Shown in pieces: positions 12,221 to 25,019 of a DNA stretch of 64,000 nucleotides (position 1 is its first letter; each line of letters begins with the position of its first letter). The DNA comes from Torymus aiolomorphi (Eukaryota; Arthropoda; Insecta; Hymenoptera; Torymidae), in assembly GCA_036365515.1 (NCBI GenBank), contig CM070873.1, positions 67,081,529 through 67,145,528 on the forward strand, given 5' to 3'. Under the pieces are notes generated by a model. It ran no database searches, was not told the DNA's origin, and saw only the letters and a program-made list of their open reading frames with translations. The position numbers and the translations under genes are program-made.

Positions 12221-12900
12221 CCGGTACATATACTTCTTATGAAATTCAAACACTCATACACATCGCATTTCCTTATAAAAAGAAAAAAATTGAAAGCCTT
12301 CCTTGAATCCCTTTTATTTTGCTTACTGAATTTATCATTTTAAAACCATCTATAACACATCAAAACACCGCTTAGAAAGTTCCCAAATCTCAAGTCAAAA
12401 TACGCGCATGGCCGAAACAATCACATCAACGCTGCCACCCATCCAAAAAAACTCCAAAGCTCTCTTTCTTTCTGATCCTGTCTTATGGCGCGCGGGACCT
12501 CCTATCACGCGGCAGCGTCCAAAAATAAGTCTGACGCCGCGCAGGAGAGACGACGGAACGAATAGGCGACGAAAAAGAGCCGCGAGGGTGGCGAGCTGAA
12601 TGCCTTCCGCGAACGTGTAACGGTGTCGCGCAACGGCTCTCCTTCTTCGATGACTTCGACGCGCTGCAAGCCTTTCGGTGGATTTTTTTTTCTTTATCCT
12701 CGGATTTCGTGGACGGCGAGCTCTTTGTTCCCCGGCATTTAGCGTGGCCAGGGCCAATCGATTCGAGATACGCTGTCGATCACTGCGAGGTCCTTTAGAT
12801 TCGCGCTCTTGCGTTTGGTGGCTTTTGTACTGCAGGTGTATGGGGAAATTTTGCGTTGCGGTGTGGTGCAGTGCCAGTGGGATGTTGTAAAGTGGTTATA
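12220..12900. other. CpG island 10 with strand-composition switch
   Basis: C/A-rich 12225-12470, CpG core 12480-12670, G/T-rich 12800-12900. From 12900 to 14330 the DNA is AT-rich. I found no gene or clear repeat there apart from a moderate-GC patch at 13080-13170. Confidence 0.5.
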
Positions 12901-14333
12901 GAGAATTTATACGTTGTGCGATGAAAAGTTTTACAGTAGAATTAATTTTGTGATGAAATTGATATGAAAAACTTAGTTTGATGGTAGTCAATTGTTGGAA
13001 AAAGTTGGAAATAAATTCTTGTTAGTGAGTCGTGGATACAAATAAGCCATATGTTGTAGAATTTGACTGTGACAAACAAAGAAATCTGGTGCTAATTCAC
13101 GTGCGACTGTTCTGCTCTTGTCTCTAAGCAATATTGAACTGCCCTTCTTGCCTTCTTTGCGGATTGGTTTATTAATTATTACGTATAGGATTTCAATTTA
13201 TGTCCACATTCTTATCACGTATATATACGTAGCTAACTAAAACAGTACCGAGGCAAAATCTCTTCATATTTGCCAAAAAATTTCATAGGTAATTACAATT
13301 TTTGCAATACCTTAATATATGAGGGTTTTTGCTTTGGAAACTTTAATGTAACTTTATAGAATTATTTATCATAAAAGATTTTCTATTTAATTTATTTTCC
13401 AGCAGATCGTATCAACCAACAATTTTATTTAGCATTAATATTAATAAGAAGTTTTCTGCATTTATGAAATAATATTGGTGAAGCTGAAAGTGTTCTTGTA
13501 TGACGTATGGCAATTCGACGTGCTTACGAAATCTGAATTCATTTATTTCCGTATTTACTCATGCGTTCACTTCACGGTTTTCATTGCGAGTGTGAAAGTG
13601 AAAAAGCCGCATGTCTATGGAGCGTTTAATACTTGGCTTATTTGAAGTGTTTTTTCAATTCACCTTGAAAGTGTACACGGAATTGGCTAATAATACATTG
13701 AACTCGTTGCAGTGTTTTGTAAAGTTAAATGTTTGAAGTTTCATTTTCTTAAAATAGCTATCTAATAATGTTATTAGAGGGAAGAATTATTTAAATATTT
13801 GAATTCTTGATCTTTACAATGACAAAAATATTGTCATATATTTAAACGTTGCTATAACAATATTTTATTATAAAATAATGTATGCTTCGTGTGAATTATA
13901 AAATACAACTTTAAATTATAGATCACGTAATACTTAAACTGAAATTATACAGACGTTAAGGTGATTTCGTAACAATGACGGCTTTTCATCATTTAGTTAT
14001 AAATGATGATACTCAATTACACTACTGTTTGTTCATAATGAAAGATTAGATTTTTTTAATTTTAAAACATTTCTACACAGTGTTTATTGCCTACCCACGT
14101 ACTTATTCTTGCATTACGAAGTTTAATCATTCGGAGATGTTAATACAGACAACGCTTGCGCAAAATACATCAGTAAAACTGTCGACTTGTTTACTGCAAA
14201 TGTAGACGAATATCTACGTTTGCAAGTGTTTGTGACATCATTTATTAGCATTATTGTATTATTGTGCGTAGGTACCTATAATCAAGTTGCATGAACTTTT
14301 ATCTTTAAATTAAACAAGATTTTAAGATACAAA

Positions 14334-14715
14334 TGAAGGGCTCAGGTGCAATACCTTCCAAATCCCAAAAAAATAAATTTTTAGTTAAGACCAAAAACAT
14401 AATTTACTAAAAATTTAAGATCTAATTATGCAAAAATGGACATTAAACAAAATCTGTTTTATACAAATATACGAATTTTAAAAAATGGTTACAAATCAAA
14501 AAGTTGTTAAGTTCAAGTCATTTTTTAGTTATATTTTTTTACTTAAAAACAAAGTTTTGATTTTCCACCACTGATGAACACAAGTTGTATTTAGATGATC
14601 AATTAAACCAAATAGTAAAATTTAATAAAAACATACGGTTTATGCAAGAACTCATTTGCTTTTTTCTCAAAACTTCATAAGATGCACTTGGCAGCTATTG
14701 CATCTGAGCCCTTCA
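14334..14715. mobile_element. MITE with TGAAGGGCTCAG terminal inverted repeats
   Basis: The left end TGAAGGGCTCAG-G-TGCAATA is mirrored on the right by TATTGCA-T-CTGAGCCCTTCA, with imperfect pairing continuing through a CCAA/TTGG block. The element is about 382 bp. The interior is AT-rich and has no coding frame. No clear target-site duplication is seen beyond A/T bases. It is a non-autonomous DNA transposon whose superfamily I could not assign. Confidence 0.65.
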
Positions 14716-14869
14716 AATATTCGTTATATTTTCAAACAATTTAAAGTATCACATTCCAATAATATTCTCGAGTGTATAATTATTGATATCTATTCATATA
14801 TACTTCTCGAAATTGTCCAAAAACAACCAACGATATTTCAAAAATAAGTTTTTCATGGCCAATAAACCA

Positions 14870-15340
14870 AGAGAGGCCCTTTCTTCACCCAGTCGGCAAT
14901 CAACCGCGAATGCAGCTAAAGAAGAAACGTCGACGACGACCGACTCTATACTCGCGGATAATTGCGCGCCGTGACTTAATAAGTCGAGCCGGCGCGGCTG
15001 CAGTAATGACGAATCAATTGTCGCTGGCCGTCGTCGTCGTAGCTCTCGTTCAAGACTGCCAACCACGGTCAATATATATCTGTATATGCTCTTTTTGCGA
15101 TTTCCTGCAGTCGTGCGCGCGCCGATATAATTGCCGGCGGTCAGTCGCTCCGCGCTGATGTCTGGAGCGAGACGCGATAGTTTTTTCTTTCTGCGCAGGA
15201 TGCTCGTCGTTTTTTTTTTCTTTGCGTTTTGAGTTCGAATGAAATCGAGTTTCGAGTGATTGATATATTTATACTGGCAATTAGGGTTGAAATGGAAGAC
15301 GAAAATGTTGACAGCGGAGAGATGAAAGTATTTCTTTGAT
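14870..15340. other. CpG island 11
   Basis: A/C-rich left edge 14860-14950, CpG core 14960-15170 with CGTCGTCGTCG, G/T-rich 15160-15340. Between 15340 and 15720 it is AT-rich with nothing recognised. Confidence 0.4.
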
Positions 15341-15719
15341 GGTCCACAGTGTAGAAAGTCGCGGCGGACGTGATATCATCATTAAGTGAAAAATGTAATT
15401 ACAGTTTTCTCCAGCTCTTACTTTAGATACCGTTTTTCTCTTATTGTTTGGACGACAGTTTAGTAATTATTGTTATTATTGCATGCTGCTGATTTACAGC
15501 TAACACTTGAGGTATTTACGCTTTCGCAAAGAATTTTCCGTCTCATTCGGGAATAACAAACACAAATATATTTTAGTGTACAAATACAAATAAATGAAGT
15601 TTGCTATTGAAAACGCAGAATTTAAGATCAATGATCATGCATTTTCTCACGTAACAAATTCAATTTCACCAGTTAAATGTAAAATGTACAATTAATTCTA
15701 AATAAAAATTTCTTTAACT

Positions 15720-16350
15720 ATTATCAATCCACCACAAATCCCACCGCTTCCTCAATACGCGAAACCTTCCATCATTCCTCTTTCCAGCAACCTTCCCACC
15801 ACCCAATTACGGCAACATCTACCTCGCCTCTCTCTCTCTCTCTCGCTCTATCGGAACAATCCCGTTAATTCATCCTTTATTCTTTCCCTCTCACAATACT
15901 CCCGAAACAATCCTCGAATACCATCGATTGTATTCCGCGGCGGTGCACGGAGTAAAGAAAAAAAAAATAGCGACACTTCCTCCTCAGTTTGGCGCTGGCG
16001 CGAGCGAGATGGAGACACACACATCAAAGGCGTGCGTGCGCCGAATGGGAACGGGAACAAAGACATCAAAGCCTAGATCTCGCGCGCGGCCAGCTGAGTT
16101 CGACAGACGAGGTCGTAAAGTAGCCCCACGAGACCGCCTCTCGTTAAATCGGAGGTGGAGAAAATCGCGAACTTACGATGTGTGTGCGTGTGTATTTTAC
16201 GCGGTGGGAGCGCATTCCGCGATGCGGGGGTTGCCTTCGTCACGCGCTAATTGTCCGTGGCGGTGTGGTTTTGGATGGTGGCAAAGGGGGTTTGATGGAT
16301 TTGGAAACGATGGAGTTATTGAGATTTTGAAGTGTAAGTCGCGGTGTTGA
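15720..16350. other. CpG island 12 with strand-composition switch
   Basis: C/A/T-rich 15725-15860 including a CT run at about 15828-15845, core 16010-16160, G/T-rich 16180-16340 with GGTGGGAG and GTGTGGTTTTGG. A 140-codon plus frame crosses the core and arm without a domain. Confidence 0.5.
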
Positions 16351-16559
16351 TGAATAGTTTTCGATTATAAATAGAGGTATTAAGATGCTGAAATATTCAG
16401 ATCAATGAATTATGGTCTGCCGAAAGTACTAGTAAAATAAACAAGGTTTTCCACTTATTTTTATGTGCTACCCGTCTAGGGGAGATTTATTACTCGCCGT
16501 ATCGGTTATAGATTTATAGTATACCGCAAACGACATCTAATTAATATTATTTATTACCC

Positions 16560-17260
16560 CCTAAAATACACCTATACTAAAATTTATCCACTATACAAGC
16601 ATAGTAAAAGAATCAACGAACTGCCTTCTCAACCGTATATACATCGAGCGCTAATTAAATATAACGCTCTTCCGAGAACCGAAAAATTGTTCGCCTCACT
16701 CTCCCGTTATCTAGCCCATATATACGCCATTCGCGCTTTTAGGTGCTCTTCTCTCTATATTTATCCCTTTTCCTTCTTATCCATTTCCCGTTCGTCGTTT
16801 TATATCGGCCGCCGCGCGTCTCCTTATCCGCGCCGGACGCCTCGATTTCGCGCTCCCTTTTCTTCCGTCTCGAAATCTCTTCCGCCTTCGCGCTCGCTCT
16901 GTCTCTCGCCACTCGTTCTGTCGACACGTGCTCGCACGCGTCCGTGTATTTATAGTTTTCGATCTGCGAGAGAGAGAGAGAGAGAGAGAGAGAGGCTCGT
17001 CTAAACTCATCGACCTCCGGCTGGGGATAGATCAAACGGGGCGTGTATAGAGCGGATCGTCAGCTGGCGCGCGCGCTATCAGATTAAAGAGCCTCGATAT
17101 CAAGGGAAAATAAATCGGGAAACAAGTTCGTACAGACGATGCGCGAGTTGATGGTGTGGTGAGGACGCGGATGTCTGTGTGTGCGTGTGTGTATCCGGGG
17201 GATAATCGAAAAGTTTGAAGATGTTAATGGGTTGGTTGTTAATGTTTCACTTTGGAGAGT
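16560..17260. other. CpG island 13 with a 26-bp GA repeat
   Basis: C/T-rich left arm 16560-16780, core 16800-17090, a GA dinucleotide repeat at about 16969-16994, and G/T-rich 17130-17250. Ser/Arg-rich frames on both strands are products of the CT/GA composition. Confidence 0.5.
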
Positions 17261-17299
17261 GAACATTTTTTTCATCCGCTTTCGATTTTCCATTCATTC

Positions 17300-18145
17300 T
17301 TTTGAGGTTTCAAATAACTTCTTTAAATTTTCTGATTTTAGCCCTTTAGTGCCTATTAGGACGTATTCGTTCAACCACTTTTCGGTTACCAAAAATTGAT
17401 TACAATCAACTGAATAAAATAATAATATAATAATACTACTAATAATAGTAATCGTTTTTATTCCCGCAGATTTTTCTTTAATTTAACGATTCCCTTACAG
17501 AAACATTAATCAGAAGCTAGTTATTTTTTAGTTAACTTTATGGCTAAAAACAAACATTGCTTGTAATTCATAATTGTGTACCAATCCGAAATAAATCATG
17601 TCATATACACTTCATAAAATATGTATTTTAAGTAATAGTAGGACTTTTAGATGAATTATATTATTTTTGCATTACGATTTTTGCTAAAAATACTTCCATT
17701 TAATTAATATCTTAGCTATAAAATATGTTTAATTTTCTACCAGGGTTGGCGTTCATATTTAACTCATTTTTTAATGAGATAACATGAAAAAACAAAAGTT
17801 TTCTTTCGGGTGACATACTCTGAGCACTAAAGGTTTAAAGAAATGCAGAATACGAAATATAAAGAAAGTACGGTTAGACTTTTAAGTATTTTTTATTATA
17901 TTTTTAGGAAAATAATAGTTTCATAAATCTTGTTTCTTATCTTTCTAAATTGAAGCCGATATAAATTCAATATTAATAAATTACAAAAACTTGAAAATAG
18001 AACCACTTTATATTTTAGCTATAAGAGTATTGCATTTATATAATTGTGAAATGTAGCCTAAAAGTCCTTTTTATAACGTAACTTGTTAGATTTATCAGAC
18101 ATAAACAAAATTATCATGCTGGTGCAGTAGGAAACTACATGGGCA
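17300..18145. other. AT-rich intron, possible single transposon end
   Basis: No gene. At 17733-17745, TTTCTACCAGGG matches the right end of the CCCTGGTRGAAAT family. I could not find a matching left end. A weak inverted pair, GGACTTTTAG (near 17641) and CTAAAAGTCC (near 18057), lacks extended arm similarity. Confidence 0.35.
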
Positions 18146-18528
18146 CACTGATAGAAAGGAATATTTGAGCCAAAGCCCTGTGACTTAACAGTTAAGGCAT
18201 GAAACTAAAATTATTAAAAATAGGATGATATTGTTAATAAGTAAGTCAAATTTCATTAAGTATTAACAGTTAGAGTATATCTACAACTTCTTATGTCATC
18301 GCTTGTCAACATTTTGTTTAACGTCTAATTCACATATCTGACCAATAGTTATTATGTTCTGTTAAACAATTTGAAACGTATAAAAAGTGTTGCAAACACT
18401 ATAAATTTTTGTAGAAATACTCTAACTTTTAATACTTAATGAAATTTGACTTATTTTTAATAATTTTAGTTTCATGCCTTAACTGTTAAGTCACAGGGCT
18501 TTGGCTCAAATAATCCTTTCTATCAGTG
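18146..18528. mobile_element. MITE with long CACTGATAGAAAGG inverted arms
   Basis: The left arm begins CACTGATAGAAAGGA and the right arm ends CCTTTCTATCAGTG. The arms stay complementary for about 130 bp, through TTTGAGCCAAAGCCCTGTG, TTAACAGTTAAGGCATG and AAATTTCATTAAGTATTA. The loop of roughly 120 bp is unique. Total 383 bp with no coding frame. It is a foldback-type non-autonomous element and looks recent because the arms pair well. Confidence 0.8.
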
Positions 18529-18689
18529 TATTTTTTAATATTGAAAATTAGTTTTTTTTTAAAGTGCAAGATATACTAATAAATTATTATATTTACATAT
18601 CAGAGCTAAAATTAAATAGTTGTATGTATTTAATAAAATATATACAACGAAAAAAAACAAACAAAAAAAAAAAAAAATTACGTATCCGA

Positions 18690-19030
18690 CATATCCACTA
18701 AAACGGCGTAAAAGAAACGAAGAGAGGCGAAAAGTGGAGACTGAGCGAGGCGCGTCTTCTGTGTTCGTTCGCCCGTATAGAAAAGCGGTGGAGATTTATT
18801 GTGCGAGCCGCTCGAGCGAAATAGACGCCGGCCGGCGTTATAATAATTTTCTCTCGGCTAGCACGTGTGCGACATAGATGTCGACTAACGCTGGTTTCGG
18901 TCGACTGCCTCTTTATTGCACCGAGGTGCCGAAAAATCGATATCGATGGATGGTTTCCGGTTGCATTGCAGAAATTTCGGTTTTCTGGGGTTTGGCAAAC
19001 AGATAAAAGTGGTAGGGAGAATAACAGTAT
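18690..19030. other. CpG island 14 (short)
   Basis: An A-rich poly-A/AC segment (18650-18690) precedes a GA-rich CpG core at 18715-18880. A G/T-rich stretch follows to 19020. From 19030 to 19560 it is AT-rich. Two copies of ACCACCGATT occur near 19459 and 19506. Confidence 0.35.
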
Positions 19031-19560
19031 GTAATAAACAAAATTAATTGTAGTTCATTTTTAATACTTTGAACTTGATTGATATAGGTTTTGTGCGCTA
19101 ATTAGTAGAATAAAGCCAAACGCCAATTTCTTTAGGTTAAAATGTTTATAATTTGTCAATACTTTTTATTTAAGTTGATAAAATCAGGATCAACCTTACC
19201 GAGTAAAAATTTGTATCCGCAATTTGTAAAATGACCGTTGTATTAGGACTAATTGTAATTAGTTTTGAAAACCGCACTGTTTAGAGAAGTTTGCGTCATT
19301 GCGCAAAAAAAAAAAACAATCCGCATAAAGAGTCAATTGAGTTGGAACTTTAGCCAACCGTAATGTCCGTTGAATTGCCTGTGCAGCGCACTTGCGAAAG
19401 CCACTCACATCGCTTTATTATTGTCGCGTGGTTTCTCACATAAATTACTTCCTACTTACCACCGATTGTTCAGTGGTGGCACCTTTTTTGTGCAAGTGTG
19501 ATTGTACCACCGATTATTTCCTCTCTGTTTCTCAGTGACCCTTTAATACTTCACATAGAA

Positions 19561-20136
19561 CCCTGGTGGAAATCCAAAACATTTTATAACTAATAACTGA
19601 CCATTTATATTAGAAACTTGCTGTAAAATAGGAATTTCTCTTGTCCAGTTTCTAGCTCCCGATGAAACGCTTTTTCCCCTATTATATGGCCATTTAATAG
19701 ATTGATAAATAGAATGAGTTTTTCGAAGACAAGCGCAAGCTTGTTCTTGAGTATTTTAAAGGTACTAAAACTCATCAGTTTCTTTAGTCTGGAAATGGCT
19801 AGTAGAAGGCTTGCTGTTTGACAAGGAGTGAGAGAGACAGAATCAGACGGAGAAATAAAAGTTTTGCTGAATTATTCATAGAATGAGTACAACAAATGAT
19901 TTATTAGTTAATATTATTTATTTATATTTTAGTAACCCATCTAATGCACTTTAATGCTCTTCCATCAAAGACAAAATTAGTAAGTAAATCAAATACGAAC
20001 ATTTTGTTATTACTTCAATCTAAGAAATAGGCAAATAATGCTCGAAAAATCGTTTCATCATAGCGATTAATTAGCCAGTTTTACTAGCTATTTTCTAACT
20101 TCTTTACCATTTCATATAGATTAATTTCTACCAGGG
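19561..20136. mobile_element. MITE, CCCTGGTRGAAAT family (member 2)
   Basis: The left end is CCCTGGTGGAAATC and the right end is TAATTTCTACCAGGG. Inside, GATGAAACGCTTTTTC (near 19661) pairs with GAAAAATCGTTTCATC (near 20045), and a CAGTTTCTAGCT block has a diverged partner. About 576 bp and non-coding. The flanking bases AA/AA could be a short target duplication. It shares ends with 2893-3053. Confidence 0.6.
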
Positions 20137-20389
20137 AACATTTAATGTTATACGCACGGTTAAATTTTTTTATTCACGAACCAACAGTGAACGAAAACTG
20201 TAATATTTTAATTAAATATCAGCGAATCTGTAAAAATGATGACGTAATATACAGTGTTCTGTTGCATTGTTATACGTATTATATAGATTGTAGTATCGAA
20301 CGTAGTAATTAGCGATGAATTAATCATCAAAACTAAAAAGTAGTATAATTAATTAGTTCTTGTTATCCGTACAGCGATAAACCATACAT

Positions 20390-21060
20390 TAGTCACGACC
20401 AATACTCACGTTCATTAATTCCGATGCACTCGATCAAAACTGAACTGCAGAATCCACAAGCATTCCATTCAAGCACCTTACATCTACATTTACCTATACC
20501 GCGCATCGAAAGAGAGAAACAGAGAGAAAGAGAGAGAGAGAGAGACCAAACAAAGCGCAAATACTCGATAGCGGCTCTCCCGGCAACAGGTCAATCACCA
20601 GCGCGACTCTTACTTTCTCGCACGTGCGTTATATTGCCCGGCAACAGTAGCAGCAGCGCGTGCGCCGTAAAAGATCGGCGACCGATGCAGCGCGCGCGCG
20701 CGAGGAAGTGGCGATTAATATCAGCCTTTACGAGTCTGCTCTCTCTCTCTCTCTCTCTCTCTCTTTTCCGCACAGCGAATCGAATCTCAAGGCGGCACGG
20801 AGTTATATTGCTTTTTTGCACGCTTCGACGGGGTTTCGCGCTGATTCTCCGCGTCGTTAAGTGGATTCGACGAGGATGAGGAGGAGGGCGCCGCTTTGTG
20901 AGAAGATTATTGAATGGGATGCGCGCAAACAAAGCCATTTCGTTATGGTTATAAAACGATCGGTATTTGTTTTGAGTGGAGGGTTTATTGCGCTGGCGGA
21001 CGATGCGTTAAGTGCGCTTTGTCGGATTGAAGATTCGTGAAGATGTTAAGTGGAGAGGAG
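20390..21060. other. CpG island 15 with GA and CT repeats
   Basis: A/C-rich left arm 20400-20510, a GA run near 20521-20545, core 20590-20720, a CT run at about 20739-20764, and G/T-rich 20850-21060. The dinucleotide runs are in the opposite order to most other islands here. Confidence 0.45.
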
Positions 21061-21590
21061 AGACGTGAATTTGCTATATTTATTTGTTTAACGGTTTCAA
21101 TGTTTCGAGGTTTTCGCGTGAGGGCTATTTTCGAGTAGTACTTAACTGCAATGTATAGCGTATTCAAAGTCATCTCAAGAAGGTCTTGATTTTATACTGC
21201 GACTTTGTGGCTGTACAATTTACATGCGAGAGTAAATTAAACTTTAAAAATGATGATAAAAGGAATTTTATTGTTTTATGAGTTGCTGAAAATACTTCAA
21301 GGACAATGATAGTGAAGCTGCAATTACTTTGATCTTCAAGGATTTAAAGTGTCATGTGTAATGTAATTGCTACTGGATATGTAACCCTGAACCTGCAATG
21401 CTTTAAACCCTTTCAGTCATACGAATGCCGTTAAATAAATGTTCTTTTCGAAGATTATTATTTTTGATTAACTTTATTCAGACGCATTTTTATATTATAG
21501 TGAATTCACTTTAAAAATTTTTGTTGGTTTACTTTTTAACCCTCCTTTTCGTGAATATTTTTTATTAAAAATTGGATTTCCATCTCATTT
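21060..21590. other. AT-rich interval, nothing recognised
   Basis: No gene, inverted repeat or island was visible. Confidence 0.4.
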
Positions 21591-22330
21591 ATAACTTCGA
21601 TCAACACACGAAGTCAAACAAACTCTTCATCGCATCAAAAAGAGTGAAAACACTGAAACGATGCCTTTCAAATTCCGAAAACATCATGAGAAACATAACA
21701 GTTCCTCTCATAATCCAGTTTATTACCGTTGGATCTCATTAAACACAGCTCCGAAAATAAACACCCCTCCCTCCGTTCTTCTTCTTCTTCTTTTTCTTCC
21801 AAAAAATTCATCGTCAATAATTAACACAACCTTCGCCAAATCTTTGATCACTCTCGCGATCCCATAACGCGCCACTGCTCCCCCTTTTCCCAACTGCAAG
21901 CGCACCCACGTGGCCGGACCAAATCCCTCGGCCCTTACCACCACACGCTCTCTATTTCTGTTTTCCGAAGCGCACACGCGCACTCGCGAAACGAAGACGT
22001 GCGCACGGGCGCGAGCATCGCCTCAGTCACTCCCCGGGAGCTATTTCGAACACGCGCGCCGCGACGCTGGTCTCCTCGCGAACGCGGTGGATGAATGACG
22101 CGACGAGGCGTCGTTGCTGCAGCTATAACGGTGTGCGCGCGTGTTGTTTACGTCGGGGGGAATTGGTGCGTGAGGCCTGGATAGTGCGATAAGGGTGACG
22201 AGGAAGTGCTAAAGTGTTGAGAGTGGGTAATAACGAGGGTTGAGAGGAGTGGACGGGACTGTTGGTGGTGTGTTTTAATTAGTGAGATGTGTGTTTGTAA
22301 GTGTGTCTGTGATTGGTTTAGGTGTTGCGA
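21590..22330. other. CpG island 16 with strand-composition switch
   Basis: One of the clearest examples. C/A/T-rich 21600-21900 with CCCCTCCCTCC and a CTT run, CpG core 21900-22150, then a run of G/T-rich DNA 22155-22330 with GGTGGTGTG and repeated GTGTG. The 76-codon minus frame (22148-22378) is Thr/His/Ser/Pro-rich because of the arm. Confidence 0.6.
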
Positions 22331-22739
22331 TGGTATGTACACGATGACAAAGGTTTCATTCTCGATAGGAAAATTCATTGTGCGAATCTTGAGAATCTGA
22401 TTTCGACGTCAATCAAAAAGCCACAATGGTTCTATGAACTTTCTAATTCATATATATACAAGATTCATGTATAATACTCGAATAAAGCTAGAGTCATTGA
22501 ATCAAACGATGTGATCTACTTAAAATGACAGAAAATGGGATTTATTTTTACATTCTCTTTATTTTTTGAGTAAAACAATAAATCAAAGTTTCCATTCCCA
22601 CGATTTTAAACCCAATTTATTTATCGTAAAAAAAGTAATCCAATACGATCTATATCGAAATAAAAAATTTTAACTTCGTAAAGCACATGTTGTAATTCTA
22701 TAAAATAATTTTACATAATACACAGAACTTTCATTTCAT

Positions 22740-23350
22740 CTACGCCAAATTTCAAAGCAGAAATTAATTTCCAAAAACTCACTCACACAACTCCCATAAT
22801 TATTTCTCTAAACGCTATGTAAATCCATCCTCTCGTCGCCTACTTAACCATATTACAACTCACTCGCACGCGCGCCATCCCCCCCGAGAGCTTAGCAATA
22901 ATTGATCCCTCCCCCTCCCCCTCGGGAAAAAAGAGCCTGTGATGCGCAATTAGTCAGCCGTGTTCCTGACGTCTGACGGAAAACGCTTTTGATGGATGGC
23001 GCCCGACGATTATACGTCGGTCTAATCCTCCTCCGCGAAAAGCAGCGTCGTCTTAACTCGTTACCTCGACGCTGACAGTAACTACGAAGGGCTTATATAG
23101 CGGCGCGTTCGTTAGGGGATATTGTTGGCCGCGTAAAGCTTTAATTTAAATGGGCGTAATTTTGATTTGGAGCCGTTGGGAATGGGCCGATTTGTCATTT
23201 AGCGCAAGTCGTTGCCGGTCTTATAATGGTTCGGTGGAGGTTTGCGTATGAGGGTATACGTGTTAATTATAGTTTAACTGTGCTTGTCCTGCCGGAAGAT
23301 GTTAAAGGTAATGCATTGCCGGGGGACGGAGTTTAGTAGGGGGAATGCCG
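22740..23350. other. CpG island 17 with strand-composition switch
   Basis: C/A-rich 22740-22930 with CCCCCTCCCCCTC, CpG core 22930-23110, G/T-rich 23110-23350. AT-rich DNA from 22330 to 22740 contains nothing recognised. Confidence 0.5.
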
Positions 23351-24390
23351 TTTACGATACTAATTTACTTTTAATTAAGAATTTTAATGTTTTCAAGTTT
23401 ACTTTTGAGCAAACGCATTTTTCGAAAATACGTTTTTATTTAGCTTTTTTCCACTTAAATTTATCGTATTGTTTGGAACGCAATCACAAAATTTTATTAA
23501 CGAAGTAAGGCTGGATTATTATATTCATTGTTACAAAGACCAAAGTCAAGCGTATTTTTCATACAATCACCTTCATTCTCAAATTGGACGGTTCACTGAA
23601 AATTCTTCATTAAAGAGTAATTTCGGGGCAATTAATTTCTTACTTAAAATTCGAAAAAAATTTACAACCTGACACTGATTAATAAGACATTGATTTCGGT
23701 GTGGAACTCTACCTTGAAAAAGCAATTTCGCACGATCAGCGAAGCGCGTCGTTGAATTTATGGGATCGCGCCGTATACGACGCTGTGTGTGTGCGCGTGT
23801 GTGTGCTCTCAAGTGTGTGTGAATGTGAAAAAAGTGAGCAGGCGATATGCAGATTTTGAATGATTTATCGGGTCATTGAAATTGTTTCAGCTGATATTAC
23901 AAGCTCGGCTTATACCTGGAATTTCTAATTACGTCGAAAATAAATTTATATACGTTTCTTGAATTTATTGCTGGTACATATATGCAAGTCGAACGCGCTG
24001 ACGATTTAACGATGACTTCATTGTGCCTAATGCATATTCGAAATTTATCTTGTTTGGCAGGATGCGTAATGACGATACTATGCCAGAAACAAAAGCGTTA
24101 TTCATATAATGGTTCGACTTTTTGATCGGGCAATTATATGAATCGATACTGAATACTGTTTTTTTTTTCGGTTGAAATATCTTAATGACATACAACTATT
24201 CTTTAATGTTATTTTTTAATGTTTTTTCGAACTATTGTACTTCAAGTTTACGGTAATGAATACGTCGATTTTAAAAGTAAAGTGAAATATTGTTTGGCTC
24301 ATTAAATCGAAATTTCGTGTCGTTAAAAGTTCAATTAAAAAATAAATATTGAACGTGCAGTTTTGAAATTTTTGAGATAAAAGGGGAACC
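23350..24390. other. AT-rich interval with a GT microsatellite
   Basis: A GTGTGTGTGCGCGTGTGTGTG tract lies near 23782-23804. No gene or transposon was seen. Confidence 0.4.
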
Positions 24391-24970
24391 AAACATCCAA
24401 GAATACCAACGAAACAACTTCAATAAGAATCTTTACTCTTTATAAAACAGCCTCGCGAGAAAGCGAAATCAGCGCGTCGTCGCGCAGTCGCGGTACATAC
24501 CCTCGTAAAAACCGACGAAGACGAAACACGACGGAGAAAATAATTACGCCTCTCCCGAACCTCCTCCTCCCCATCCAAATTAAAAAAAAAAAAAAACAGT
24601 AAATTAACCGAACGTCGTTCCACTACGGCGTCGAGGTATAAGCTTCGCGCGGGGTTTTATTGCGCCGCCGCCACGTTGACACACTTTCGCGGCTCGGATA
24701 AATTATTATTTGTTCCCATCTCCACTGCGCCGTGGAAATCCTGAAATTCCGAAGTCGCGCGCGCGCGGGGGAGAAAAATTGCCGGCCCGATGTATAAAAA
24801 CGTTCGTTTCTCATTTTAACGGGCAGCACGCGCTCGCAATCGCAATGTGGGCTCTCGCTGCTGGCAGCGGCCCGCGATCCGTGGAATGTAAATATCACGC
24901 TGCGAGTGGATTTTGCTAGCGGGGACTTTTCGCGCTAAGAGTTATGGCGTTTTAGAGGTCCCTTTGGATT
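24390..24970. other. CpG island 18 with strand-composition switch
   Basis: A/C-rich 24390-24600 with CCTCCTCCTCCCC followed by a poly-A run, CpG core 24600-24860, and G/T-rich 24900-24980. Confidence 0.45.
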
Positions 24971-25019
24971 GAACGGTTGTCGGATGATTTTTTAAGATTT
25001 TCGCGTTGAGATTTGGCTT

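Noticed and set aside
17641..18066. GGACTTTTAG/CTAAAAGTCC inverted pair as a MITE
   Set aside because: Only about 10 bp match. The adjoining arm sequence does not pair.
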